Under the pieces are notes generated by a model that saw nothing but the letters and a program-made list of their open reading frames with translations, ran no database searches and had not been told where the DNA came from. From assembly GCA_036927565.1 (NCBI GenBank), contig JAYESD010000011.1, forward strand, positions 92,293,178-92,357,177: 64,000 nucleotides of DNA, written 5' to 3'. The translations under genes were made by a program, and so were the position numbers. The first letter of the stretch is position 1; each line of letters starts with the position of its first letter. This DNA is from Tuctoria greenei (lineage: Eukaryota; Streptophyta; Magnoliopsida; Poales; Poaceae). This document shows positions 47,428-58,426 of the stretch, piece by piece.

Positions 47428-48960
47428 CAACAAAGTTAAAGTAAACTTCAGTACCCTTCCAAAAAGTATTGGTTTGCCTCTAGATCATCTCTGGTTTGCA
47501 TGTTATGCAATTTTAAAGTTAGCAGATTTCTCTGCACTTTCAGCAGAATCTGCTTAAACAGTAGCAGTTTTGATCTAAAGTTTTCACGCTGTTCTGATGG
47601 AAATCTGGAAATATTCTTATTTACAAAGTTGTAGCCAGTGTAATAATCTTTCCATAATGTACTTACTTGTCTTCATATCAGCTCTGGTTCAAAAGATATG
47701 AATTTTTGAAGTTGGGTAAAATTTCAGCATTCAGAATTGAATTTAGTTCAGATTGACCACTCTGTATTCAAACTCGATTTGGAATAGGTAGATGACCGAT
47801 TCAGGTCTGGAGCAATTGCTAAAATTGTAGCTGACTCTCTAACCTCTCCAACGGTTACTCGCGTGACACCATTGGATCAAAGGTCTGCGAGTTATGGATT
47901 AAATTCAGAGGTGTACAGATTGCTGTCCAGTTTGAGTATGCCTGGACAGTCTCTGCGATTATCTAAATTTCACCCACCAAAACAAGGATTTTGGTCTTGA
48001 GCTGAACATAAAACATGCAGAGGACTCCCAAATATTTCTAAAGAGTATTTACTTGCCCTCGTAGCACTTCTGGTTGAGAAGATATGGCATTTGCAAGTTG
48101 ACAGTTTTTCTGAAAATTTGGACAGCACCTCCTTTGTTTAAGGCTGATTTTGTCCACAAATTCAGATATACAAACATCAATATTTGCAAAAGTAATACAT
48201 AGCAAACTTGTTGCAAAAATTCTCGGGATCCCAGAAATGAAAATTATGAAGTCTTTCGACAATTATACAGCGAGTTATGCGAGAAACAGTAACTGTATAC
48301 AGGACTGTCCATTCGCTGTCCAGATTTGATCAAGTCTAGAAATCTGAAATTTTGAGTATGTTAGAGATGGATTCCGCTCTGAAGTTCTATAGAAATGTTG
48401 TAGAGGACTCTTTAAGTTTTCCATACATGTATAAACATGCATAGGTTGCATTTCTAGTTTAACAGTTATGGCTATTTAAAGTTCAAAATTTTTCTGGCTG
48501 TTTCAGATAGCATCGATATACATGTACTATCTTCAACTCTGTTTTTAATTAGTTTTAAACTGAATTTGAGGTATCACTGAATAACAAAGTTGTAGAATAG
48601 CTCTTCCACTTTCCAGAAATGTATCATAATGGAATAGAAGAGCTTTCTTCAAGGAAATATGGCAAAAATTCAGATGCTGGTCCGTGTAGTTTCAGAACAG
48701 CAGCTGCTGTGATAATGGTGCATTTTCATCACCATAAAAGCATCTTTTGGCTTGGAGGTCAATAGGAAACTATTAGAAGACTCCAAAAGCTTTTCAAAAA
48801 GTATTCACTTGCCTCCAAAGCCCTCTAGGTTGAAGAGATATGGAATTTCAAAGTCAGGTCAATTCTGTTCGAAAACAGAACTCACCGGCTTCGAAACACA
48901 AGAATTTGGGGAACAAACTCAAATTTTGAAACTTAGCTCAAAACTCAAGTCCGATGGCTA
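47428..48960 (-). repeat. Eight-unit degenerate tandem array, ~190-bp period, inside the LARD
   Basis: Units start near 47428, 47623, 47821, 48011, 48203, 48392, 48583 and 48765, a spacing of 182-198 bp. In plus-strand reading each opens with a form of ACAAAGTTGTAGAGGACTC, followed by CTTTCC..AT.TACTTG. About 70 bp in, each has a form of TGGTTGAAGAGATATGG.ATTT..AAGTT. Then comes an ACAG/CTGTTT-rich part. Units are strongly diverged (well under 70% by eye) so only the spaced key words show the period. The same motif family at the same spacing is in chromovirus A's leader. Confidence 0.75.
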
Positions 48961-49069
48961 GAACTTGATTCACAACTAATCATTTCCTTTAGAACCAAAT
49001 GGAATCTTAAAAGAGACTTGACGACCTTCTTATCCATAGCATATCACTATGGATCTTCAAACTTAACCA

Positions 49070-50008
49070 AAGTCTTACTCCGGCGAAGTCGAGCTAAACT
49101 CTCGCCAGGAGCAAAGGACTTTGGTTCACCTACTCTTGAAAAGAAAAATTTTTCCTTGTCCACAAGATATCAGCAACTGATACTTGGACTTAATATGAAT
49201 ATGAAGCCATTTCTTTCGTGGGGGATGGTCAAAGTATCAATTGTGATACTGATGGTACTACGTGCCTTACCAAAAGAAAAGTCTCACCCGATACATCCGG
49301 ATACGTCTATAGGTGGTCCTAATACCGATCACTCGCAAACGTTTGCTACACAGGTCGCTACCGGAGTTAGTGTACCTGTAGAAGACAAACAATCCCCTTC
49401 CACACCTTCACACCTCACGGGCGGCACGGGGAAACACGACAGGCAATCACAATAAGATATAATTAAAAGTAAATGCATACGACTCGGGTGTGAGTCGCCC
49501 TCGAGCGAATTCATGTCTCGAGGTACATGGCTGTAAATACGTCTGTACAGCAAAGACTCCCGTACGAACCGGCTTATACACGCTCGAGCATACATGTTTC
49601 GCATGATCCCATAGAACATGAATAGTTCTAGAGATGCATACTATCGGGTTATACACCACCCGACGGGGGCTCCCACTAATTTTGTGTCACGCTGGGGTAC
49701 CGCGTGTCATATGTTCTCAGAAACATGGAAAGTTTTAGAGACTCATATTGACTTTCCGTGCTAAGCCACGGAAATTTCACATACCATATCTCGTATGCAG
49801 AGTTTACCGAGATTGATCCGCTCTCGGCGGCGTACCTTACCTCTTACCTTGAAGACAGAGCGTCGTTACAGAATAATATAACAAGTTAGTTCACCACCTT
49901 TATAACTTATACTAGTAATAGTCCTTAATGGGCATATAGCTAAACCTCACTCGACTACTTCGGAGTTTTCGAAAATAGGCTCTTTTCGAGCGTGCTATTC
50001 CCAATGAA
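49070..50008 (-). other. LARD leader, conserved with chromovirus A
   Basis: Read on the minus strand, about 900 bp after the PBS match 3640-4430 of chromovirus A at about 85-90%, including a doubled GTAAG donor-like signal near 49840-49855. No gene. Open frames here are antisense or accidental. Confidence 0.75.
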
Positions 50009-50020
50009 GCTCTGATACCA
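50009..50020 (-). other. Primer binding site of the LARD (initiator Met tRNA)
   Basis: Minus-strand TGGTATCAGAGC four bases after the 5' LTR end, as in chromovirus A. Confidence 0.9.
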
Positions 50021-50024
50021 TGTC

Positions 50025-53000
50025 TGTGGGGACCTGAGTCCACACATCCGAGGATCTCATTGGGTGGTACCGTGCGATGCGGCACCTAACAGCACACACA
50101 AAAAGAATACCAAAACATATAAAGTTTTCATTTCATAATAAGAAGAGTTTACAAAAGAGTGTACAATAGAAGTACACACGCAGCGGAAAATACATACTCA
50201 TAATCTCACCTAACTAAGCAGGAGAGAAGACGTACATGCCCTAGGACGATTCTCACTAGCAACACGAAGAACATACAGCAGCGGCGTGGCTCACATGAGA
50301 TTTATCTCGACACCTCGAGTCTCATGTACAACCTGAACAGCAGAAATAAAACTAATACCTGCAAAAATCGTTAAAGCGCAAACGTGAGCATAAGGCTCAA
50401 CAAGACTTAACCGTCTCACTAGACATATGCAAGGGGACACTAAACATAGGTAAGGAATAGCATAAATGACTCGCCTACAAGTGGATCCTTATAATCAAGT
50501 TTTAAGTAGCAAATGACATTCTCTGAGCACGGCACATCATGGGCTCCACAATCAAACAAGAAACGCTTTACCGATGATATGACATGCTCAGGGCACATAA
50601 TGCTATTACAGCTAAAGTATGGGGAAATTGTAAACTTTTAATTGTACTATCTCTAAATCATACAAGGTTGCAAAGTAATTATAATTCAATACAATATGAT
50701 TTTTCTGACTTCTTTAGTATTTACTGCGTCACCGCTCAGTGAACAAGTGGTACTCTATTACTGCGAGGGACAGTGATTGCAATCAAGACACACCCGGACA
50801 ACACGACACATACGTCGTTTGGAAGTGTCAGCGAGCACACCTGTACCTACATAACACTTCAGTACTAGGCGTATATGGCCACCTTTCACAAGAAACTCGA
50901 ATGCTGAGCCCGTCTCACCTCCGCAAACAGAAGGTCTCCGCACGGAACACCTCATGTGTCCGCTGACCGATTTACACCTTACTGTCCTCAACCCACCCCT
51001 ATCGATGGTGAGTTAATGGGTCTCGACATCCCAGTTATCATGTTACATCAGTTTATTGGATTCCATATGTCCATTATATTGCCGGTACAATTCAAGCTTG
51101 TCCGAAGGGGCTGCATACGGACGGGCCTTAATCGACACAGGCAGGGCTATGCGACCGAGACTCAATTCTCGCCGCTTCCTATCCATTCCCTGCCCGGTCT
51201 CAATTTCTTTATATTAAGCCATTTTCTATTCAACCAATCCTGTGAGATACATCTCTCGCGAGTAGATTCCAACTACTCGACTTCTACCGGATTTCCTATG
51301 CATTAGCAAAGCAGTTACTATAGGTCAAACTGTAACTCGTGCCAAATAAACCCTGGGATTTTTGGTCATGCATGTGGAGTATCATTCACCCTAAACGTAA
51401 TGCACAATTCATATACTACTCATCATAGTGATAAAGCAAAAGTTTATAAACGACTTAAATGCAAACCGGGGCTTGCCTTAGTTTGCGACTGAACAAATGT
51501 CAATTGTTAGGGCTTGATCTTCCTCCAGATAACCTGCCATGGAACCTCAGTGGAAACACCTTGGCCTTCTCCTCCAAGCGAAGCTCCTCGTCGATCACCT
51601 ACCATCACGTTTCCTATCGACATGATATGCATATAAGTAATTAAGTAATTAAGTAATTTAAGAAAAGACTCCACGGGGTTGTGTAAACTCTAAGAATGAG
51701 GAGTTCGACTAGGAAGGACAGGTATGCCTTTGTTGTGTGAATGAACAAAGGATGAAGTCAAGTGGTCATAGTAGTATCGAGATGTGAATTGAAAGGTGCA
51801 ATGTAAGCACACATTGCAACTTTGCGCTCAACACTCAACGCTATGCCACTCAAGGAAGATACAGCTGAATGGTGTGGAAGTGTTGGACTGGTAGTGTAAG
51901 GATGACCTAAGTGTCAAGGTGGCATCGAAAGCTTGAGTATGAGTGGTGTACAAGACGAAGGTTGCGATTTAGCAATCGACCAATAAATTTGACTTAACTC
52001 ATATAGGAGTAAACCTAGTTAAGTGAGCAGTGCTGTCGTAGGGTTCTGATAAGGATGAACCAGGGTGAAACCATAGCGACACTTGGGAGTGAAGTGAGGT
52101 CAACATTCTTTGGACTTAAAATGTCATAACGAGCCTTGTTAACCTGACGTGAGTACTGAGACAACGTTCAAATGACCTTTAGGTAAAGTAGTTTCTACGG
52201 CAAGCTTCTCGAGCATCGTTCAAGTGCTTACGTGACACTATTGCAGTGTCCTTTGCAAGATTGTCCAGATGAGCTCGGTGAACTCCTAGAACTCGAACAT
52301 GATGCGAGACCTTGTCGTGACGGTCATGCTTTTCCATCATGGGAAGATCAGATTAGCCAGGTTCACATCGACCCGGACTCATCAATAGGGTGAGCAGAAT
52401 CCCGAACACCACCTTGTGAGTCTTAAGGCTAGTGATGTCGACTCGGTTGTTGATAAGCGACTCGACGAACCTGCCGTCGAAGAAGGGGTACACCAAGTTA
52501 ACCAATCCTGTGATCGGCTACGGAACATCCTCGACACAACCAAGGAACTCTTATCCAAGGTCCCCCTTGGTCTAGTTCTCCTTGTTGGTCGCAACGTTAT
52601 TGCATACCTCTACTCCAAGTCATCGGTTATCACCGAACCACTTGGTTTGACCTAGAAGGCATTTCATCGAGCACCCTAGCTACACCTAGGACTTGACGAG
52701 TCTTGCCTCGACTAAACCCTAATTTGGCTAAACGACCATTGTACGACGAGTCGTGCCTGTGTTCCAGCACCACACACATTACAAGAACCCTCCATCTCGA
52801 TGCCTGGGCACGATAACATCTCGGAGCGTCACGACGACGTCATATGGTCAACGACGTCGACGCGGCTCATTGTGGACCATCACGAGCACGCACGGACAGG
52901 CCGACGTGATACAAACGACAAAGGAGGTCGACTTAGGGACTTCTATAGAAATGATATCAATGCGAAAACTGGACGTATGACTTGACGAGACATGAGTACA

Positions 53001-55151
53001 ATTAGGGGTCACGATGAATGGACATCGATGACGTCAAGCAAGGTATTCCAGGGCAAGGCTCACCTTTTAGGCATTTTGCCGAACATCTTGTGTGTGTACT
53101 TGATTTCCGTCGCTTCATCACCATTCAAAGGGTATCTTGGCACTTGGGCTTGTCGAGTTGCCACATCACCATACCCCTGCATCAAGACCAGCTCTGAACA
53201 TCAACGAAGTTGGTTCTTTCCTTGTGAACATTTCATCGAATACCTAGGCTGCAGCTCTGTCCCAACTAATCTTCGCACAATTCAGAGCTAACCTTGAACC
53301 AAATGTTGTTGTTGTTGTGTCGTCGACGTGTTCTTGCATCTCACACATCTCACAGGTCACTCGCTTCGCTGGCTGGGTGCAGCCATGGCGCGGAACGGGG
53401 CGACGATGCCGGGTGTTGACCACCGGTTGAGGTGTTGGACAGCGTCGAGGGTGGACGGCCGTCGCGGGCGCGGTCGCGGACGGACAGGGAGCAGGGCGGC
53501 GTGCGTTGGCGCTGGGGAGACACGAGTAGTGGTGGGCATCCGTCGCCGTTGATGGTGCAGCGCGGCAAGGTGCGGGACGACGTGCATCCGCAGCGCGCGC
53601 GACTAGCATGGCGTGGCGCTGCAGCACTGGAGGAAGGGAGGGGCAGGGACGCGAGCCGGGGCAAGGTGGTGCGCCGGTGTGGTCAGGCGAGCGGGCGGAC
53701 CGGCGGGGAACCTGGAGAGGCGGCCGTGGAGGTGAGCAGGGGCGAGCGGCACACGGCGGGGAGGTGTTGGGGCGACGCCCGCGGCGGTCGGGAGGCAAGC
53801 CGAGGGGAGCGGCGCGAACAGAACTGGCGAGGAGGAGGTGCGGCGCTGGCGGGAAGACGAGGCGGCGGCCAAACGCGGAGGAGGCGCGCGGACCTGGCGG
53901 ACGGCAACCAAGCCGGGAGAAAGAGCAGCGGGGGCGAGGCACAGGTGGAGCACCGACCAGGAAGCAGCGAGCCGGCGGGCAGGTGCGGGGCACCGGCGAA
54001 GCGTGGCCAGCAGGGAGGCGGGCCTGCGGCGGGCGGCTTTGGTGGAGAGCACGACGACGGAGCAGCTCGGCCCGACGGCCAGGAGAGCGGCACGGAGGTG
54101 AGCCGGCGCGGTGGAAGACGCGCGGCGCGGGGAGATGCGGGCCAACGGGAGCGCGCAGCTCGGGGACAGCACCGGAGGCGGGCGCTGGCGGCTGGAGCCG
54201 GTGGCCGGACGGGGTCGGGAGGGAGAATGAAGGCGCGAGGAGCAGCGTGGAGGAGGTGCGAGGTCGGGCGAGGATGCAGGGCCGGCTGGGAGTCGGGCGG
54301 GCACGATAAGGACCGATTTCATCGCGGTGGCGCTGCATGCAGTCGCGTGGAGGCAGGGGAGGAGAGAGGAAGCCTTGCCGACCTGACTGGTGGGGACCAT
54401 CTGTGGGACCCACTTCCCTCTTCTTTCCAAAATTCCAATAGGGCTAGCAAGCATGCTTCAAAAATAGTCAAATTTGGCCCCGTGACTAAAGAAAATGTGG
54501 AGAATTTTATGGTGCAATCAGATTTCAAAACTGAGCAAGTTGAATTTGAACTCAGATTTGAATTTGAATTCAAGTGGTGATACTTGACTCAAGGAAATAA
54601 ATAGTAGATTAGGTTCAAAAATCCTGAAACTTTGAAGTTAACCTTTTTGAACCATAAGGGACCTCAGGAAAAATTTGGAGTTGATTTGGGCAAGGTTGAG
54701 CACAAAGTTCAAATTTGAAGTCGACGTTGATTAAACTCTCAGTACGTGTCCAATAAATGGGAAATGTGCTTCAAAAATTTTGAAACTTTACCGAGAGTCT
54801 AATTGGAATATTAGTAGGTCATGGAAAAATTTACGGCCTGAGATTTGAATATTTTTGGATGTCCCATTTTAGGGTTGGAATAATTCCTTTTTCTTTCTCT
54901 CTATTTTGTTTTCTTTTCTCCTTTAATTTTTCATTGAAAATTTGAATACTTGGAAATTAAGGATTCTTCACCTTAAGTTCCATTCCACATCAGCAACCAT
55001 GATCTATATGTAAAGTTTTAACAAGTCCCTATTTTTACTGAACATAGTTTAACTCATACGGCTCATGTGAGTTTGGATTTCCAAGTCTATTTTCAAAATT
55101 TTTAAGTTCGCATTTTTGCGTTTTTGTTCTTCCGAAAAACGGGCTTTTACA
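50025..55151 (-). repeat. 5' LTR of the LARD
   Basis: 5127 bp direct repeat of 39885-45011. In the first 1.5 kb from 50025 I count about 20 substitutions. The GC-rich island has more (about 25 per kb), consistent with CpG decay. Small indels near 51678 and 55091 cancel out in length. Confidence 0.93.
53350..54400 (-). other. GC-rich island in the LARD 5' LTR
   Basis: Same island as 43210-44260. The minus-strand 389-codon frame (53244-54413) is open in this copy too. A plus-strand frame of 382 codons (53432-54580) is open here but broken in the other LTR by the TGA near 43687, so only the minus-strand frame survives in both. Confidence 0.55.
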
Positions 55152-55156
55152 GCCTC
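55152..55156. repeat. Target-site duplication of the LARD, right copy (GCCTC)
   Basis: Identical to 39880-39884. Confidence 0.92.
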
Positions 55157-55918
55157 CCTCTCAATCGGCGGTGCCAGCACCTCACCCCGTGGCACCTCCC
55201 TCTCTACCTCCACCTCAGTCGATGAGCCTCCAAAAGCCTCCTTCTTGCCTACATTCCCTCTAAAACTAATTTTTGTGTGGATTAGGGTTTAGTGAGGTGA
55301 AGAAGAGGAAGAACACCGCTCTAGGCTTTCTGTTTGATCTCTTGCACTTGTGAATCTTTGTGATCTGTGGCTTGAGTTGATCTTTCTGATTTGTGATTGT
55401 ATTTGTGGTGGGATCCTCATATTGTGAGAAGCCCCAATGAATCTTGTATTCACCCCTTTGTGATAGTGGAGAACCAAGTTAGGCCCTTGTGGTAAACTTG
55501 GTGAGGGAAGGGTTGTTGAACCCGGTCCTTTGTGGACTCCTCAACGGGGACGCAGATTCCTTCGTGGGATCGATCCTCGGGATAAAATACTTGTGTCCCT
55601 TGTGTACATTACTTTCACTTGTCGCACATTGCTTCTAGGGTTAGCTTTACCATTTTTGTTCATCACTCTTGTTTCATTGTGATCCTTAGCCTCACACTTG
55701 CTTCAAAACTTGTTAAGGTTCAGAAAGTCATTCTAACATACTTTGCATCACAAGAATTGGACTAAAACTTGTTAGAAACGTTTTTTAGGCTTTCCCTGCA
55801 GGTGGACCGGACTAGTCCGCCCCTGGACGGGACTAGTCCGCCCCCTGAGTATTGATCTCATTTTATTAAGTCATTTCAGGTCGATTAGCCTATTCACCCC
55901 CCCTGTAGGCAAATTTCA
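55152..55918 (+). mobile_element. Sirevirus-1, right part: env-like tail fused to truncated 3' LTR
   Basis: The env-like frame continues in phase for about 25 Pro-rich codons (to about 55231). It then joins directly into the interior of the LTR (matching from about 31344) and runs to the LTR end GGCAAATTTCA. About 960 bp of LTR start and the PPT are missing, so a deletion joined ORF and LTR. A perfect CGGACTAGTCCG is at 55808-55819. The five bases after the end (GTGGC) pair with GTGGT before 30382. Confidence 0.85.
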
Positions 55919-56607
55919 GTGGCCCATGCGTAGTCATTGATGGTGGCAGGGGATGTCCCATCCGTCTGTCTTGTCGCTGTAAGCTACCCTACTTTGCGGG
56001 GTGGGGTAGGCCTGCGGCGCCTTTACTGTGATGGATTGGGCGCAGCGGTAACTGATAGGAGGTGTGTGTCGTGTCGTGCACAGGGGGAGGGTGCATGTCT
56101 TTAATGCGTGATTTAGATAGGAAACACTACACCTTAACTCCTGCAACCTACCGTCCAGAGCAAGTTGCAGGACACGTGGCAGCATCGGAGCTAGCCTCTG
56201 CGGGGGAGGCCATGTCCTGTGTTGGGGGCCAAGTGGCAGCCCTAGAGCCCATCTCTGAGGTGAGCTGGGAATCCGGGACTACAGAACACATGGTAGAGCT
56301 GGTGCCCGCCTCTGCGGGAGGTGGCCGATCTAGTGCTTCGGACCACGTGGCAGCACCGGAGCCCACTCCTATGGAGGAGCGCAATCCCATCCAGTTGGAC
56401 ATGTGGCAGCTCGGGAGCCCGTCCCTTCGAGGGAGCAGGGGCCCGTCTTGAAGTCCATGTGGCAGCACCAGAACTCGTGGCTGAGGAAGGTCAGGGTCTG
56501 GGCCTTCTGGACACGTGGCACCATCAGACCATGCCTTAGCAGGGAGGCAGTGTACCTTAGTGCATTCATCCTGTGCGCGAGGGTACCCCGTATGCAGGGT
56601 ACAAACA
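55919..56607 (-). repeat. 5' LTR of Tat-2, proximal piece
   Basis: On the minus strand the LTR starts TGTTTGTACCCTGC at 56607 and runs to the Sirevirus-1 insertion at 55919, then continues at 30381. Repeated ACACGTGGCAGC-like words (56165-56520) occur every 60-110 bp, as in the Tat-1 LTR near 17810-17940. No gene. The plus-strand frame 56062-56451 is a by-product of these GC-rich repeats. Confidence 0.78.
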
Positions 56608-57190
56608 CATACCATGCTCTAGGGGCTTGTCTGAGATCGTACAAGTCTTTGGACATTTTGTAAACATGATTAAAAAAATCTGGATTTTCAAAACCCGGTG
56701 GTTGCTTGACATAAACCTCCTCATCTATATAGCCATTAAGAAAAGAACTTTTAACATCCATTTGATATAACTTGAAACCTTTAGATGCAGCAAAAGCTAA
56801 CAAAATTCTTATGGCCTGTAATCTAGCAACAGGAGCAAATGTTTCATCAAAATCTAGACCTTCAATTTGTGGGAAACCTTGAGCAACATACCTAGCCTTA
56901 TTCCTAACCACAACCCCATTCTCACTTTGTTTATTTTTGAACACACATTTAGTTCCAATTAAAGTGAGACCTTGAGGTGGAGGTACAAGACTCCAAACAT
57001 TATTTCTTTCAAAAATTTCTAACTCTTCTTGCATGGCAATAATCCAAGATTCATTAGTGAGTGCGTGTGATATATCGTTGGGTTCAAAAGAAGCAACAAA
57101 AGTAGAATGAGCATGAGAGTTTAGATTGTAAAACCTGGACCGTGTGACTCGTCCGTGCAAGCTTCCAATATTTTTTGTGGAGGATGACAT
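56608..57190 (-). pseudogene. 5' half of reverse transcriptase of copia-2, cut by Tat-2
   Basis: One open minus-strand frame from MSSSTKNIGSLHGR through MQEELEIFERNNVW, ARYVAQGFPQIEGLDFDETF, MDVKSSFLNGYIDEEVYVKQ and QAPRAWY. It ends where the Tat-2 LTR starts at 56607, before the YVDD palm motif. This part has no stop, in contrast to copia-1, whose matching stretch has two. The residues after AWY in this open frame come from the Tat-2 LTR and are not copia. Confidence 0.88.
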
Positions 57191-57459
57191 TTGATGACAC
57201 AGAGGGGAGTAGACACTTCACAAGCTCCTTCTTCTTTATGTTCGTCACGAATCAAGGAACTTGTGGCTCGAGGAAGATCTGGACTAGCAGTAGTGGACGT
57301 TGCTGCTGGGTGTGGAGCGAGATCAAGAGTTGGAACGTCATTATTTACTTCTGAAATTCCAGGAATTAGCTCCACTCCTTCTTCGTCTTCAATGAAAATA
57401 CTCTCCCCCTATGAATATGCATCTTGACCTGCAGTAGTAGAGCTTGTATTTGGGCTAGC
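57191..57459 (-). pseudogene. Linker between integrase and RT of copia-2
   Basis: Minus-strand acidic, Ser/Thr/Pro-rich segment (MELIPGISEVNNDVPTLD, EHKEEGACEVS), partly open, with stops near 57426 and 57456. The corresponding copia-1 linker is at 19200-19445. Confidence 0.65.
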
Positions 57460-58105
57460 TTAATCAAAAGAAACCTCACAAGTCTCTAGAATTTTGTTAA
57501 TGTCAAGTAAAAGCACAAGGTAGCCTCTCATATGAGATGGATAACCAAGAAACATGTTGTCAACAGATCTAGATTCAAATTTATCAAGATTACCATGTTT
57601 CTTAACAAAGAATTTGCATCCAAACACCCTAAAGTGTGTGACACTAGGTCTATGTCCAAACCGAAGCTCATATGGAGTTTTCCCTAGGTTAGCAGGCAAT
57701 AAAACACGATTTGAGACATAACAAGCGGTTGCAATTGCATCAGCCCAAAATTTTCTAGGAGTTTGATTTTCATCAAGCATAGTCCTATTTATCTCAACTA
57801 AGGTTCTGTTCTTTCTCTCTACAACATCATTTTGTTGAAGTACATATGGTGAAGAAAATTGATCATCTATTCCATTTTTAACACAAAAGTGATAAAATGA
57901 TTGGTTTTTAACTTTAGTTACATTATCACTTCTAATTGCTTTTAAAGATCCTTGGTGGTCAAGTGAAAGCCTAAGAACCAAACTTCTAAAGTGACTAAAA
58001 GCTTCATTCTTAGATACAAGAAAGTAAACCCAAGAGTATCTAGAATAGTCATCGACAATTACAAGCACATACCACTTACCTCCAAAAGATTGAACACGTG
58101 AGGAC
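57460..58105 (-). pseudogene. Integrase core of copia-2
   Basis: Open minus-strand frame of about 200 codons. Catalytic D in IVDDYSRYSWVYF and D in IRSDNVTKV, where the usual Gly-Thr-Glu after the Asp is altered to Val-Thr-Lys. Catalytic E is in VVERKNRTLVE. Then KFWADAIATACYVSNRVLL and the YELRFGHRPSVTHFRVFGCK segment. This domain is the part deleted from copia-1. The frame is open over the core, but the upstream gag and protease are gone. Confidence 0.87.
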
Positions 58106-58139
58106 CTACGCTGTCAAGGTGTAAAAGTTGTGACGGTAT

Positions 58140-58369
58140 TGTTGTCATGGTCATTGTGAGTGGAGCATGTGAACCTACAACCATTTTAGCATGTCTACGA
58201 GAAGGGAAAACTATTTCTTTGTCCCCTTTAAGATTAGGAAGCCATATATGCGATCAAGAGCACTAACACGTGTGAGGTGATCAAAGCCTATGTGACCAAG
58301 TCTACGATGCCAAAAATATAAGTCCTTTGAATCATTAGCAACTAGACACCTATGCTTAGAGGATGACTA
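58140..58369 (-). pseudogene. GAG-pre-integrase of copia-2
   Basis: The minus-strand reading gives the HRRLGHIGFDHL-type segment near 58290-58330 and a downstream cysteine-bearing part with stops near 58220. It matches 18880-19110 of copia-1 and begins abruptly at 58369 (GTCATCCTCTAAGCATAGG), the junction with the Ty3-like block. Confidence 0.7.
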
Positions 58370-58401
58370 TTGATATTTCCCATGCACTACTAACAATTCA
58401 T

Positions 58402-58418
58402 TCCTAGCAAGGGTGCCA
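58402..58418 (-). other. PBS-like site next to the unassigned LTR
   Basis: Minus-strand TGGCACCCTTGCTAGGA, eight bases after the LTR end. It is similar to the TGGCGCC(G/A)TTGCCGGGGA class, with decay. Confidence 0.6.
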
Positions 58419-58426
58419 GAAAAGCT

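Larger units (their letters stand above)
39885..55151 (-). mobile_element. LARD-like non-autonomous LTR retrotransposon, complete, 15,267 bp
   Basis: Structurally complete: a perfect 5-bp duplication, two LTRs of 5127 bp each, PBS, and PPT. Its 5.0-kb internal region carries no gag or pol motif on either strand. Minus orientation is set by the PBS at 50009-50020 and the PPT at 45012. LTR ends, the last 1.3 kb of LTR, PBS, leader and PPT flank all resemble chromovirus A, so A's family is the likely source of replication proteins (inference). LARDs were described from Triticeae as large LTR elements with non-coding interiors; this fits that definition, with longer LTRs. LTRs differ by about 1-2% by hand count, so this is a fairly recent insertion. 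Confidence 0.93.

Noticed and set aside
53432..54580. 382-codon plus-strand frame in the LARD 5' LTR
   Set aside because: Broken by a stop in the other LTR and antisense to the element.
56062..56451. 129-codon plus-strand frame rich in AAxEP-type repeats
   Set aside because: Arises from CACGTGGCAGC-like repeats in the Tat-2 LTR. No independent coding evidence.
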